This document shows, one piece after another, positions 45,460 to 53,092 of a DNA stretch of 64,000 nucleotides. The DNA comes from Streptomyces sp. V4I2 (GTDB lineage Bacteria; Actinomycetota; Actinomycetes; Streptomycetales; Streptomycetaceae), in the NCBI RefSeq assembly GCF_030817655.1, contig NZ_JAUSZM010000003.1:3658001-3722000 (forward strand), in the 5' to 3' direction. Position 1 is the first letter of the stretch, and the number at the start of each line of letters is the position of its first letter. The notes below the pieces were generated by a model that saw nothing but the letters and a program-made list of their open reading frames with translations, made no database searches and had not been told where the DNA came from. The position numbers and the translations under genes are program-made.

Positions 45460-45723
45460 GGTCGATGCGTTCGACGGTCGTCACGGAAGCAGCCATGTCC
45501 GCACAGTTCAACCAAGGGGATAGAACCTTCGCACAGCGGATTTCCCTTCCAACGCGCAGAGGCCCCGACCCTCTACTCCGGGCGGAGCCTCTGCGGCCAT
45601 TTCCGCAGGCCAAACGCTTCCTCGTCACCCTATCCAGCTCAGTCGCCTTCTCCCAGAGCGAGCTGACGGGATCGGGCGGACGTCTGACCCTCGGGTGGTC
45701 GGCCCTGTGTCGGTCGACTGCGG

Positions 45724-46331
45724 TCAGGCTTCCGGACGCCGTGCCGCCGGCTGATCGCTGCTGCCGTGCGCCAGCGAGGCGAGAATCCCCTGGCGGCAGA
45801 CATCGAGGATTTCGTCCGCCAGCGGAGAATCATCTGGGCATGCCCGCGACAACATGACCGCGCCGACCGAATGAGCGAGCATGTCGATCAGAGTGGTGCG
45901 GTCCCCACACTGGTCCGCATCCGCCGGCGTGTCGCCTGGGGCCTGAAGGACCGTCAGCAACTGCTCGATCCCGCGGCGAACTCCGCTTTGATGTCCGCCG
46001 GCTGACGTGCGGCATCGCCGCTGAGAGCCGCGATGGTGCACCCGCCGCCGCGCCCGTCGCGATGCTCCCGGGAGACGTAGCTCTCGACGAACTCGGCCGG
46101 GTCCACGCCTTCTGCCCGTGCCGCGATCTGCGAGAGCCTGCTCGCGGACGCTTCGGCCATCAGGTCGGCCTTGGAACGGAAGTGCTTGTAGAACCCGCCA
46201 TGGGTGAACCCGGCGGCTGCCATGAGTTCCGCCACGCCGACACCGTCATAGCCGCGCTCGCGGAACAGCCTGGCGGCTGTCGCGACGATGTGCGCACGGT
46301 TCTGCTCCGCCTGCGCCTTGGTCACTCGCAT
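45724..46331 (-). pseudogene. TetR-family regulator, frameshifted
   Basis: The N-terminal part (AHIVATAARLFRERGYDGVG, VAELMAAAGFTHGGFYKHFR) is a good TetR helix-turn-helix. The frame holds to IKAEFAAG (about 45975) and then ends, while a neighbouring frame continues IEQLLTVLQAPGDTPADADQ to a natural stop at 45724. One base is missing there. The expected product is about 201 residues. The ATG at 46331 has AAGGGGAGG upstream. It is divergent from the alpha/beta hydrolase across a palindrome that suits a TetR dimer. A truncated protein would keep its DNA-binding domain but lack the C-terminal half of the ligand domain. Confidence 0.8.
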
Positions 46332-46377
46332 GGCCGGCCTCCCCTTCCACGATCGATACTCGACGGTCAAGCATACA

Positions 46378-46397
46378 TAGATGCCGATCGACATCTA
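46378..46397. promoter_or_regulatory. TetR operator candidate
   Basis: TAGATGCCGATCGACATCTA is symmetric in 18 of 20 positions and lies between the divergent TetR and hydrolase genes. Position and length fit a TetR dimer site controlling both. Confidence 0.6.
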
Positions 46398-46462
46398 AAG
46401 GCTTGACTTTTTAGATTACGAACGTCATCGTATTGCTCATCCCCACCAGAAAGGCTCAGGCC

Positions 46463-47302
46463 ATGAGCGATACGCATGCCACCGCACCGACTCAGTACAT
46501 CGAGGTCGACGGCGACCGGTTCGCCTACCGCCGCTGGGGCAAGCCCTCCGGCGTCCCGATCTTCCTGGTCCAGCACTTCCGCGGGGGAATGGACCACTGG
46601 GACCCCCTGCTCACCGACGGCCTGGCCGAAGGCCGAGAGGTCATCCTTTTCAACGGGCGCGGCATCGCCTCCTCATCCGGCACCCCGCGCAACCGGATGG
46701 AGGACATGGCCGACGACATCGCCGTGGTCATCCGGGCGCTGGGGCTGGAGCAGGTCGATCTGCTCGGCTTCTCCATCGGCGGTTTGCAGGTGCAGGAGGT
46801 CGCGCTGCGCCACCCGCAGTTGGTGCGCAAGCTCCTTCTGCTCGGCACCGGCCTCCGAGGCGGGGACCCGACGAGTGACCCCCAGGTGCCTGACCACGCG
46901 CTGAATCCGGTCCACGTCCTGGAGAACTTCCTCTTCCTGTTCTTCGGCCGCTCGGAAGCCGCGATCGAAGCCGGCCGGGCCTTCTGGGAGCGGCGTCACC
47001 AGCGGGCCGACCAGGACCCGCCGAGCTCGCCCGCAGTCGCGCAGGCGCAGGTCGAAGCGGTGATCGCCTATGCGGAACCGCTGCCCGGCGAGAACCCCTA
47101 CGCCTTCCTGAACGCGATCACCCAGCCGACACTGGTCCTCAACGGCGAGAACGACGTGATGATCGCCTCGATCAACTCCTGGCACCTCGCCCAGAACATC
47201 CCCAACGCTCAACTGCTGATCTACCCCGATGCCGGGCATGGAGCGCAGTTCCAGTACCCCGAGCGGTTCCTGAAGCACGCGCTTCAGTTCCTCGACGAGT
47301 AA
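46463..47302 (+). CDS. Alpha/beta hydrolase
   Basis: A 279-residue alpha/beta-hydrolase. The nucleophile elbow is GFSIGG, the acid is in LNGENDVMI and the catalytic His is in DAGHGAQFQYPE. The oxyanion region VQHFRGGMDHWDP is typical of haloperoxidase- or esterase-like members. The ATG at 46463 has AGAAAGG upstream; an ATG at 46433 is less likely. Controlled, by position, by the adjacent TetR gene. Substrate unknown. Confidence 0.88.
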   Translation: MSDTHATAPTQYIEVDGDRFAYRRWGKPSGVPIFLVQHFRGGMDHWDPLLTDGLAEGREVILFNGRGIASSSGTPRNRMEDMADDIAVVIRALGLEQVDLLGFSIGGLQVQEVALRHPQLVRKLLLLGTGLRGGDPTSDPQVPDHALNPVHVLENFLFLFFGRSEAAIEAGRAFWERRHQRADQDPPSSPAVAQAQVEAVIAYAEPLPGENPYAFLNAITQPTLVLNGENDVMIASINSWHLAQNIPNAQLLIYPDAGHGAQFQYPERFLKHALQFLDE

Positions 47303-47339
47303 CCAGCCGCGCGCGAAAGGCGAACGGCACGTCCTGGGC

Positions 47340-47560
47340 GTGTCCCCCACCCCCGAAGAACCACTTGAGTGGGGCCCGGGGTGGCGGCCAGCGGCCGGCT
47401 GGACGAGTGAAGGAGGGCGCGGGGCCCGATACGGGCGAGAGCGCAAGCAGGAGACGCGGCGGCGGATCATCGAGACGGCTGGGCGTCGGTTCAAGAGCGA
47501 CGGGATCGACGGTTCGGGGATCGCCGCGCTGATGGCCCAATGCCGGTCGCTCTTGTGGGG
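47340..47560 (+). pseudogene. TetR-family gene fragment
   Basis: A plus-strand frame with RYGRERKQETRRRIIETAGR then RFKSDGIDGSGIAALMA, the first half of a TetR DNA-binding domain, which breaks off before the recognition helix. The rest of the gene is missing; a different broken gene follows on the other strand. Confidence 0.6.
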
Positions 47561-47593
47561 GCTGGACACGATTCGCCCCGCCCCCGGCGGCTG

Positions 47594-47770
47594 TCAGAAC
47601 ATCGTGTTGTCGTTGGCGGCGGTCTCGGGCACGGCCTGTTCGGAACTCCAGTGCTCGACGATCCTGGCATCGAGGACCCGGAAGAGGTCGATGACCGACC
47701 GGCCACGCTCGCCCGGCGTGTCGATGTAGTGGCTGTGCACGGCGACCAGGTCGCCTTCCTCGGGCGCTTC
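47594..47770 (-). pseudogene. SnoaL/NTF2-like protein, C-terminal fragment
   Basis: Minus-strand residues EGDLVAVHSHYIDTPGERGR and VIDLFRVLDARIVEHWSSEQ end AANDNTMF, the characteristic end of SnoaL-like NTF2-fold proteins. Sequence upstream does not match the family, so the N-terminal half is missing or scrambled. Confidence 0.55.
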
Positions 47771-48104
47771 GGCGTACGTACGACCCAGTCGGGCACCGGT
47801 GTACCGGCGATGACCGCGAGGTCGCGCCGCGCGGCTCCGATCCAGACTCGGCCCACCTCCCATGACCAGGGCATCCCCGGCGAAGGCATCCTGGTCGAGG
47901 CCGACCACGCCGGCAGGAGGGCCATCGCCGGCCCGGTCGAAGCGGGCGCCATGCGTACCCATGTCGAAGCGGTATGCCTTCTCGCCACGGCCGCCAAGGC
48001 AACCACGCCCTCGGAGTGCGACCGCACCACGGGCAAGGACGAGCAGGTTCGAGACACGGCTGGCGGCGCCGTCGAGGCCGGCACAACACGTGGTCAGTGT
48101 GAGG

Positions 48105-48210
48105 CGGTCGTGAGGAGTGTATGCAGGCGCTCGGCTGGGTTTCCCAGCCGAGCGTCTTGCGTGGTCGGCCGTTGAGTTCGGCGGCGACGGCGTCGAGGGG
48201 CTGCGCTCCA
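48105..48210 (-). pseudogene. IS30-family transposase, C-terminal scrap
   Basis: Minus-strand LDAVAAELNGRPRKTLGWET is the near-universal ending of IS30-type transposases. Only about 30 residues are left. Confidence 0.6.
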
Positions 48211-48492
48211 GCTCGGCCGCGATCTTCCTCACCGGCGCCAGATGGTGCGCTGACCGCACATGGCTCAGCCTTGATGAACGCGGTGCGCCGTCCATGGGAC
48301 CGTTTCCTCTTCGGGCCGTTTCCCTGACCTCGGGCCTGTCTGCCAGACGCACCGGCATCCGCGCCGCCTCCAGTGCCGGCCCGGCACTCGACCGTCCGCA
48401 CGGTGGACGGCAGCTCCATGCCGCCGAACCAGCAAACGGGACCACGAAATCGGCCCGGAAACACTCTCGGCCTGACCCCGGCCGCGCCCTCC

Positions 48493-48718
48493 CGGCCCCT
48501 GTATGGCCCCTGGGTCTTGGGGACGACCCGCAGCGCAGTCGCACGGACCGAGAGCGGCAACCTTAGACAACTACTCCGCCGCAGGTCAGAGGGGTTGGAT
48601 CTCCCCGGAACGCTGCCGGACCTCAAACCTACGAGCAGCGGATTCCGTCCGTTCAGGCAAAGTTGACGATCCGACAGGACAAAATGAACGTTTCCGCAGG
48701 TCAGAGGCTTGTGCAGGT
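48493..48718. other. Left arm at the intact tRNA gene
   Basis: Distal pair cggcccctgta / tggcccctggg (48493-48514, starting 223 nt before the tRNA end) and proximal gtttccgcaggtca (48690-48703). These match the left arms of modules 2 and 4. No corresponding right arm follows the tRNA gene, so this is the chromosome-side end of the array. Confidence 0.7.
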
Positions 48719-48791
48719 GGGGCGGGTGGGACTCGAACCCACGGCCGACGGATTATGAGTCCGCTGCTCTAACCGGCTGAGCTACCGCCCC
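48718..48791 (-). tRNA. tRNA with CAT anticodon (Met or Ile2)
   Basis: Folds as a standard tRNA: acceptor GGGGCGG with CCGCCCC, D-arm GTAGCTCAGCC, anticodon loop CTCATAA, T-arm GGGTTCGAGTCCC, discriminator A, followed by encoded CC. CAT can mean elongator Met or the lysidine-modified Ile; I cannot decide by eye. Its 3' 46-47 nt recur four times to the left, so it is the likely integration target. Confidence 0.93.
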
Positions 48792-48935
48792 ATCGCGGCG
48801 TGTCGCGTACATGTGTGCGCGCCGTCTGCCGCAGCATAGCCGCTCATACGATCTCCTGCCTCGCATGGTCGGCTTCGCACGGCGTCCACGGGCTTGAGGA
48901 CTGCGGCCTCGCCATGCCCGGTTCCCCGGGACATG

Positions 48936-48962
48936 AAAAAGGACCCCTACGGGGTCCTCTTT
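48936..48962. terminator. Hairpin terminator between tRNA genes
   Basis: Perfect 8-bp stem aggacccc / ggggtcct with loop tac, flanked by an A-run on the left and ctctttc on the right, so it can act in both directions, for the tRNA-Asn transcript and for readthrough. Confidence 0.7.
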
Positions 48963-48969
48963 CAACATG

Positions 48970-49042
48970 CTCTCCCGACTGGACTCGAACCAGTAACCTG
49001 CCGGTTAACAGCCGGCTGCTCTGCCAATTGAGCTACGGAAGA
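48970..49042 (-). tRNA. tRNA-Asn (GTT), copy 1
   Basis: Acceptor TCTTCCG pairs with CGGGAGA (one G-T pair); anticodon arm CCGGCTGTTAACCGG gives GTT; T-arm CTGGTTCGAGTCCAG; discriminator G. Confidence 0.93.
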
Positions 49043-49048
49043 TCGAAG

Positions 49049-49121
49049 CTCCCCCGACTGGACTCGAACCAGTAACCTGCCGGTTAACAGCCGGCTGCTC
49101 TGCCAATTGAGCTACGGAGGA
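49049..49121 (-). tRNA. tRNA-Asn (GTT), copy 2
   Basis: Nearly identical to the copy at 48970, with acceptor TCCTCCG / CGGGGGA. The two genes are 6 nt apart and were probably duplicated in tandem and are co-transcribed. Confidence 0.93.
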
Positions 49122-49280
49122 TTGCCTCGTTGCATCGAACGTACCTCCCTGGGTATTCGCCAGGGAGCGGGCGGTCGCTGCGACACATACATTAGCGCAA
49201 GCAGGGGGGTGCTCCGCCAATCGGTTCCCCCCTGGCACCGATGCCGCACCGGAGACCTACACGAGGGAAGGGTGGCCGTC

Positions 49281-49586
49281 ATGCGCTACCGGCTCACGTT
49301 CGTCGTCGGACTCGCTCTGGGTTACGTGCTGGGCACGAAGGCCGGACGCGAGCGCTACGAGCAGCTGAAGAAGTCCGCACGCCAGGTCGCGCAGAACCCC
49401 GCCGTCCGCAATACCGCGGAGACGGCGGCGCAGCAGGGCCGTCAGTACGCGGGCAAGGCGTACCACGTGGTGAGCGAGAGGGTCGGCGACCGGGTCCCGG
49501 ACTCGGTGGCCCAGCGGGTCCGCTCCCTGCGCGAACGCAACACCAACGGCACAGCAGAGGACGACTGGGGCACGAGCAACACCTGA
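49281..49586 (+). CDS. YtxH-like small membrane-anchored protein
   Basis: A 101-residue protein with one N-terminal helix (RLTFVVGLALGYVLGTKAGR) and a charged amphipathic tail rich in Gln and Ala (RYEQLKKSARQVAQNPAVRN), the pattern of YtxH-domain proteins linked to envelope stress in other bacteria. GAAGGG precedes the ATG at 49281. First conserved gene right of the tRNA boundary. Confidence 0.8.
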   Translation: MRYRLTFVVGLALGYVLGTKAGRERYEQLKKSARQVAQNPAVRNTAETAAQQGRQYAGKAYHVVSERVGDRVPDSVAQRVRSLRERNTNGTAEDDWGTSNT

Positions 49587-49703
49587 CCGCACCAGTGTGT
49601 GGGGGCGCGCGACCAGCCACAACGCGCCCTCGCCCGACCATCCGCACGCACCCTGCGGCGCCCATGGCCCCAGCAGGTGCGGCGGTACGGCAGAATTTTG
49701 GCC

Positions 49704-51158
49704 ATGGGGATAGTCGCCGGGTTGGACAGTTCGCCCGATTTCACTCGTATCGTCGTCTGTGACTCTGACACGGGTGCCGTGCTCAGGCAGGGCTACGCAC
49801 CGCATCCGTTGGAGAACGCCGACGGCGGTTCGCGGCCTTCCGATGTCGATCCGCAGGCCTGGCTGCTGTCCCTCGGTGAAGCCGCCGGCGGCGGGCTGCT
49901 GGAGGGCGTGCAGGCCATCGGCGTGTCCGCGCAGCAGAACGCGGTGGTGCCGCTGGACTCCCAGGGCAACACGGTGCGGCCGGCGATGGCCGGCGCGGAC
50001 AAGCGGGCGCAGGTCGCGGCGGCCGATCTGGTCGACGCGCTCGGCGGGCGCGAGGCGTGGGCGCAGGCGGTCGGCAGTGTGCCGCAGGCCGCGCAGCCGG
50101 TGGCCAAGCTGCGCTGGCTCGCCAGGACCGAACCCGAGGCCGCCCAGCGCACCGCCGTCCTGCTGCAGGCCCACGACTGGCTGGTGTGGCAGCTGCTCGG
50201 GCGCCCGGTGAGACGGACCACCGATCGTGGTGGGGCTTCCGGGACCGGGTACTGGTCGGCCGCCACCGGCGCCTACCGGCCCGATCTCGTCGAGCTGGCG
50301 CTCGGTCACCAGGTCATGCTGCCCGAGGTGATCGGGCCCTCCGACGCGGCCGGTACGACTCCGGAGGGGCTGCTGATCTCCGCCGGGACCGGCGAGACGA
50401 TGGCCGCCGCCTTCGGTCTTGGGCTCGGTCTGGGGGATGCGGTGGTGTCGCTCGGGGCCTCCGGGTCCGTGATGGCCGTGCACCCCGAGGCGCTGGTCGA
50501 CCAGAGCGGGATGATCACGTCGTTGGCGGACGCCACCGGCATGCACCTGCCGGTCGTCACCACGCTGAACGCCGTACGGACGCTGCGCGGGGCCGCCGAG
50601 ATGCTGGGGCTCGCCGATCTGGAGAGCCTGTCCGACCTGGCGATGAAGTCGACGCCGGGGGCGCACGGGCTGGTGCTGCTGCCGTATCTGGAGGGTGAGC
50701 GGACGCCGAATCTGCCGCACACCGCCGGGACGCTGGCGGGTCTGCGGCGCGAGTCGATGAAGCCGGAGCATCTGGCGCGGGCCGCGTTCGAGGGCATGCT
50801 GTGCGGGCTCGCGGACGCGCTCGACGTGATGCGCGGCCGGGGTGTGGAGGTGCGGCGGGTCTTCCTGCTGGGGGCGGCGGCCGAGCTGTCCGCCGTGCAG
50901 GCCTCGGCGCCCGCGCTGTTCGGCGCGCAGGTCGTCGTACCGCAGCCGGCGGACTACGCGGCGATCGGCGCGGCCCGGCAGGCCGCCTGGGCGCTGGGGG
51001 TGTCGCAGGGGACCCTGGACCCTCGTACCCCGCCGGCCTGGCAGGGGGCGGCGGCGCAGGTCCTGGATCCCGGTGACGAGCTGGCGGTGGGGCAGGCCGT
51101 GCGGCAGCAGTTCGTGTCGGTGCGGGAGCAGACGCATCCGGGGGCGTTCCGGTCGTAG
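49704..51158 (+). CDS. FGGY-family carbohydrate kinase (xylulokinase-like)
   Basis: A 484-residue sugar kinase. The N-terminal GLDSSPDFTRIVVCDSDTG is the phosphate-1 segment; GVSAQQNAVVPLD, LLPYLEGERTPNLPHTAG and the C-terminal VFLLGAAAELSAVQA are standard FGGY segments. It is closest to the xylulokinase branch, but the sugar is not certain. The ATG at 49704 gives the usual FGGY N-terminus. Its stop codon lies inside a run of gtcgtagg repeats. Confidence 0.85.
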   Translation: MGIVAGLDSSPDFTRIVVCDSDTGAVLRQGYAPHPLENADGGSRPSDVDPQAWLLSLGEAAGGGLLEGVQAIGVSAQQNAVVPLDSQGNTVRPAMAGADKRAQVAAADLVDALGGREAWAQAVGSVPQAAQPVAKLRWLARTEPEAAQRTAVLLQAHDWLVWQLLGRPVRRTTDRGGASGTGYWSAATGAYRPDLVELALGHQVMLPEVIGPSDAAGTTPEGLLISAGTGETMAAAFGLGLGLGDAVVSLGASGSVMAVHPEALVDQSGMITSLADATGMHLPVVTTLNAVRTLRGAAEMLGLADLESLSDLAMKSTPGAHGLVLLPYLEGERTPNLPHTAGTLAGLRRESMKPEHLARAAFEGMLCGLADALDVMRGRGVEVRRVFLLGAAAELSAVQASAPALFGAQVVVPQPADYAAIGAARQAAWALGVSQGTLDPRTPPAWQGAAAQVLDPGDELAVGQAVRQQFVSVREQTHPGAFRS

Positions 51159-51206
51159 GAACGGTCGTAGGTCGGTCGTAGGGACGTCGTAGGGACGTCG
51201 TAGGAA
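51151..51206. repeat. Tandem gtcgtagg repeats after the kinase gene
   Basis: Five copies of gtcgtagg, mostly spaced 11-12 nt apart, beginning at the last codons of the kinase gene. No hairpin or T-tract is obvious. Confidence 0.7.
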
Positions 51207-51289
51207 CGTAAGACTCCGGTATGAGCCGGGCCCGGAAGGCCGTACGAAGCACTGCTGTCGGCTTAATCGGTTGAGGTAACACGGGTGGA

Positions 51290-53092
51290 GTGTCCGACGA
51301 TAGGGGCCAGGGGCAACCAACCCACCCCGCCCCCACCGCCGACTCCGAGAGACCGAGCGTGCTCATACGACTTCTGCGGACCTATCTCAGGCCCTACAAG
51401 AAACCCATCACCCTGCTGGTGCTGCTGCAGTTCCTGCAGACCTGCGCCACTCTCTACCTGCCCACGCTGAACGCGGACATCATCGACAGCGGCGTCGTGC
51501 AGGGCGACACCGGCTACATCCTCTCGTTCGGCGCCGTGATGATCGGCATCTCGCTGGTGCAGGTCGTGTGCAACGTCGGTGCCGTGTACTACGGCGCGAA
51601 GACCGCCTCGGCGATCGGCCGGGACCTGCGGGCCGACATCTTCGACCAGGTGCAGTCCTTCTCGGCGCGCGAGGTCGGCCAGTTCGGCGCGCCCTCGCTG
51701 ATCACGCGGACGACCAATGACGTCCAGCAGATCCAGATGCTGGCCCTGATGACGTTCACGCTGATGGTGTCGGCGCCGATCATGTGCGTGGGCGGCATCG
51801 TGCTGGCGCTCGGACTGGACGTGCCGCTGTCCGGGGTGCTCGTCGCGGTGGTGCCGGTGATGGGTATCTGCTTGACGCTCATCGTGCGCGCTCTGCGGCC
51901 GCTGTTCCGGTCCATGCAGGTGAAGCTGGACACGGTGAACCGGGTGCTGCGCGAGCAGATCACCGGCAACCGCGTCATCCGCGCCTTCGTGCGGGACGAG
52001 TACGAGCAGCAGCGCTTCCGCAAGGCCAACGCCGATCTGACCGACACCGCACTGGCCTCCGGCAATCTGCTCGCGCTGATGTTCCCGATGGTCATGACGG
52101 TGGTCAACCTGTCGTCGATCGCGGTGGTGTGGTTCGGCGCGCACCGCATCGACGGCGGGGAGATGCAGATCGGCGACCTGACCGCGTTCCTGGCCTATCT
52201 GATGCAGATCGTGATGTCCGTGATGATGGCCACCTTCATGTTCATGATGGTGCCGCGCGCGGAGGTCTGCGCCGAGCGCATCGAGGAGGTCCTCGGCACC
52301 TCGTCGAGTGTGGTGCCGCCGAAGGCGCCGGTGCTGGAGCTGCGCCGGCACGGGCATCTGGAGCTCCGCGGGGCGGGCTTCCGCTACCCGGGGGCCGAGG
52401 AGCCGGTGCTGAAGTCGATCGACCTGGTGGCCCGGCCGGGCGAGACGACCGCCGTGATCGGGTCGACCGGCAGCGGCAAGTCGACGCTGCTGGGGCTGGT
52501 GCCGCGGCTGTTCGACGCGACCGACGGCGAGGTGCTCGTCGACGGCGTGGACGTGGCGACCATCGACCCGGTGCTGCTGGCGAAGACCGTCAGCATGGTG
52601 CCGCAGCGGCCCTACCTGTTCGCGGGCACGGTCGCCACCAACCTGCGCTACGGCAATCCGGACGCGACCGACGAGGAACTGTGGCACGCGCTGGAGGTGG
52701 CGCAGGCCAAGGACTTCGTCGAGCGGCTGGAGGGAGGGCTCGACGCGCCGATCGCACAGGGCGGGACGAACGTGTCGGGCGGGCAGCGGCAGCGGCTCGC
52801 CATCGCCCGCACCCTGGTGCAGCGGCCGGAGATCTACCTCTTCGACGACTCCTTCTCCGCCCTCGACTACGCGACCGACGCGGCCCTGCGTGCGGCACTG
52901 GCCCAGGAGACCGCCGAGGCGACCGTCGTGATCGTCGCCCAGCGGGTGTCGACCATCCGGGACGCCGACCGGATCGTCGTCCTCGACGAGGGCCGGGTCG
53001 TCGGTACCGGACGCCACCAGGAGCTGATGGCGGACAACGAGACCTATCGGGAGATCGTGCTCTCCCAGCTGACGGAAGCGGAGGCTGCCTGA
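51290..53092 (+). CDS. ABC exporter half-transporter (non-canonical Walker B)
   Basis: A 600-residue exporter with six helices and an ATPase domain. Walker A is GSTGSGKST, the signature is NVSGGQRQRLAIART and Walker B reads IYLFDDSFSALD, with Asp in place of the catalytic Glu. The downstream partner has the normal Glu. This asymmetry is known from heterodimeric exporters such as BmrCD or TmrAB. Start uncertain: GTG at 51290 adds a 23-residue proline-rich leader, while a GTG at 51359 gives the usual LIRLLRTYLRPYK start. It overlaps the next gene by one base. Confidence 0.9.
   Translation: MSDDRGQGQPTHPAPTADSERPSVLIRLLRTYLRPYKKPITLLVLLQFLQTCATLYLPTLNADIIDSGVVQGDTGYILSFGAVMIGISLVQVVCNVGAVYYGAKTASAIGRDLRADIFDQVQSFSAREVGQFGAPSLITRTTNDVQQIQMLALMTFTLMVSAPIMCVGGIVLALGLDVPLSGVLVAVVPVMGICLTLIVRALRPLFRSMQVKLDTVNRVLREQITGNRVIRAFVRDEYEQQRFRKANADLTDTALASGNLLALMFPMVMTVVNLSSIAVVWFGAHRIDGGEMQIGDLTAFLAYLMQIVMSVMMATFMFMMVPRAEVCAERIEEVLGTSSSVVPPKAPVLELRRHGHLELRGAGFRYPGAEEPVLKSIDLVARPGETTAVIGSTGSGKSTLLGLVPRLFDATDGEVLVDGVDVATIDPVLLAKTVSMVPQRPYLFAGTVATNLRYGNPDATDEELWHALEVAQAKDFVERLEGGLDAPIAQGGTNVSGGQRQRLAIARTLVQRPEIYLFDDSFSALDYATDAALRAALAQETAEATVVIVAQRVSTIRDADRIVVLDEGRVVGTGRHQELMADNETYREIVLSQLTEAEAA

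Noticed and set aside
51784..53091. A 5' extension of the second ABC subunit across the first subunit
   Set aside because: The extension is an Arg/Gly-rich shadow frame; the ATG at 53092 overlapping the upstream stop gives a normal half-transporter.
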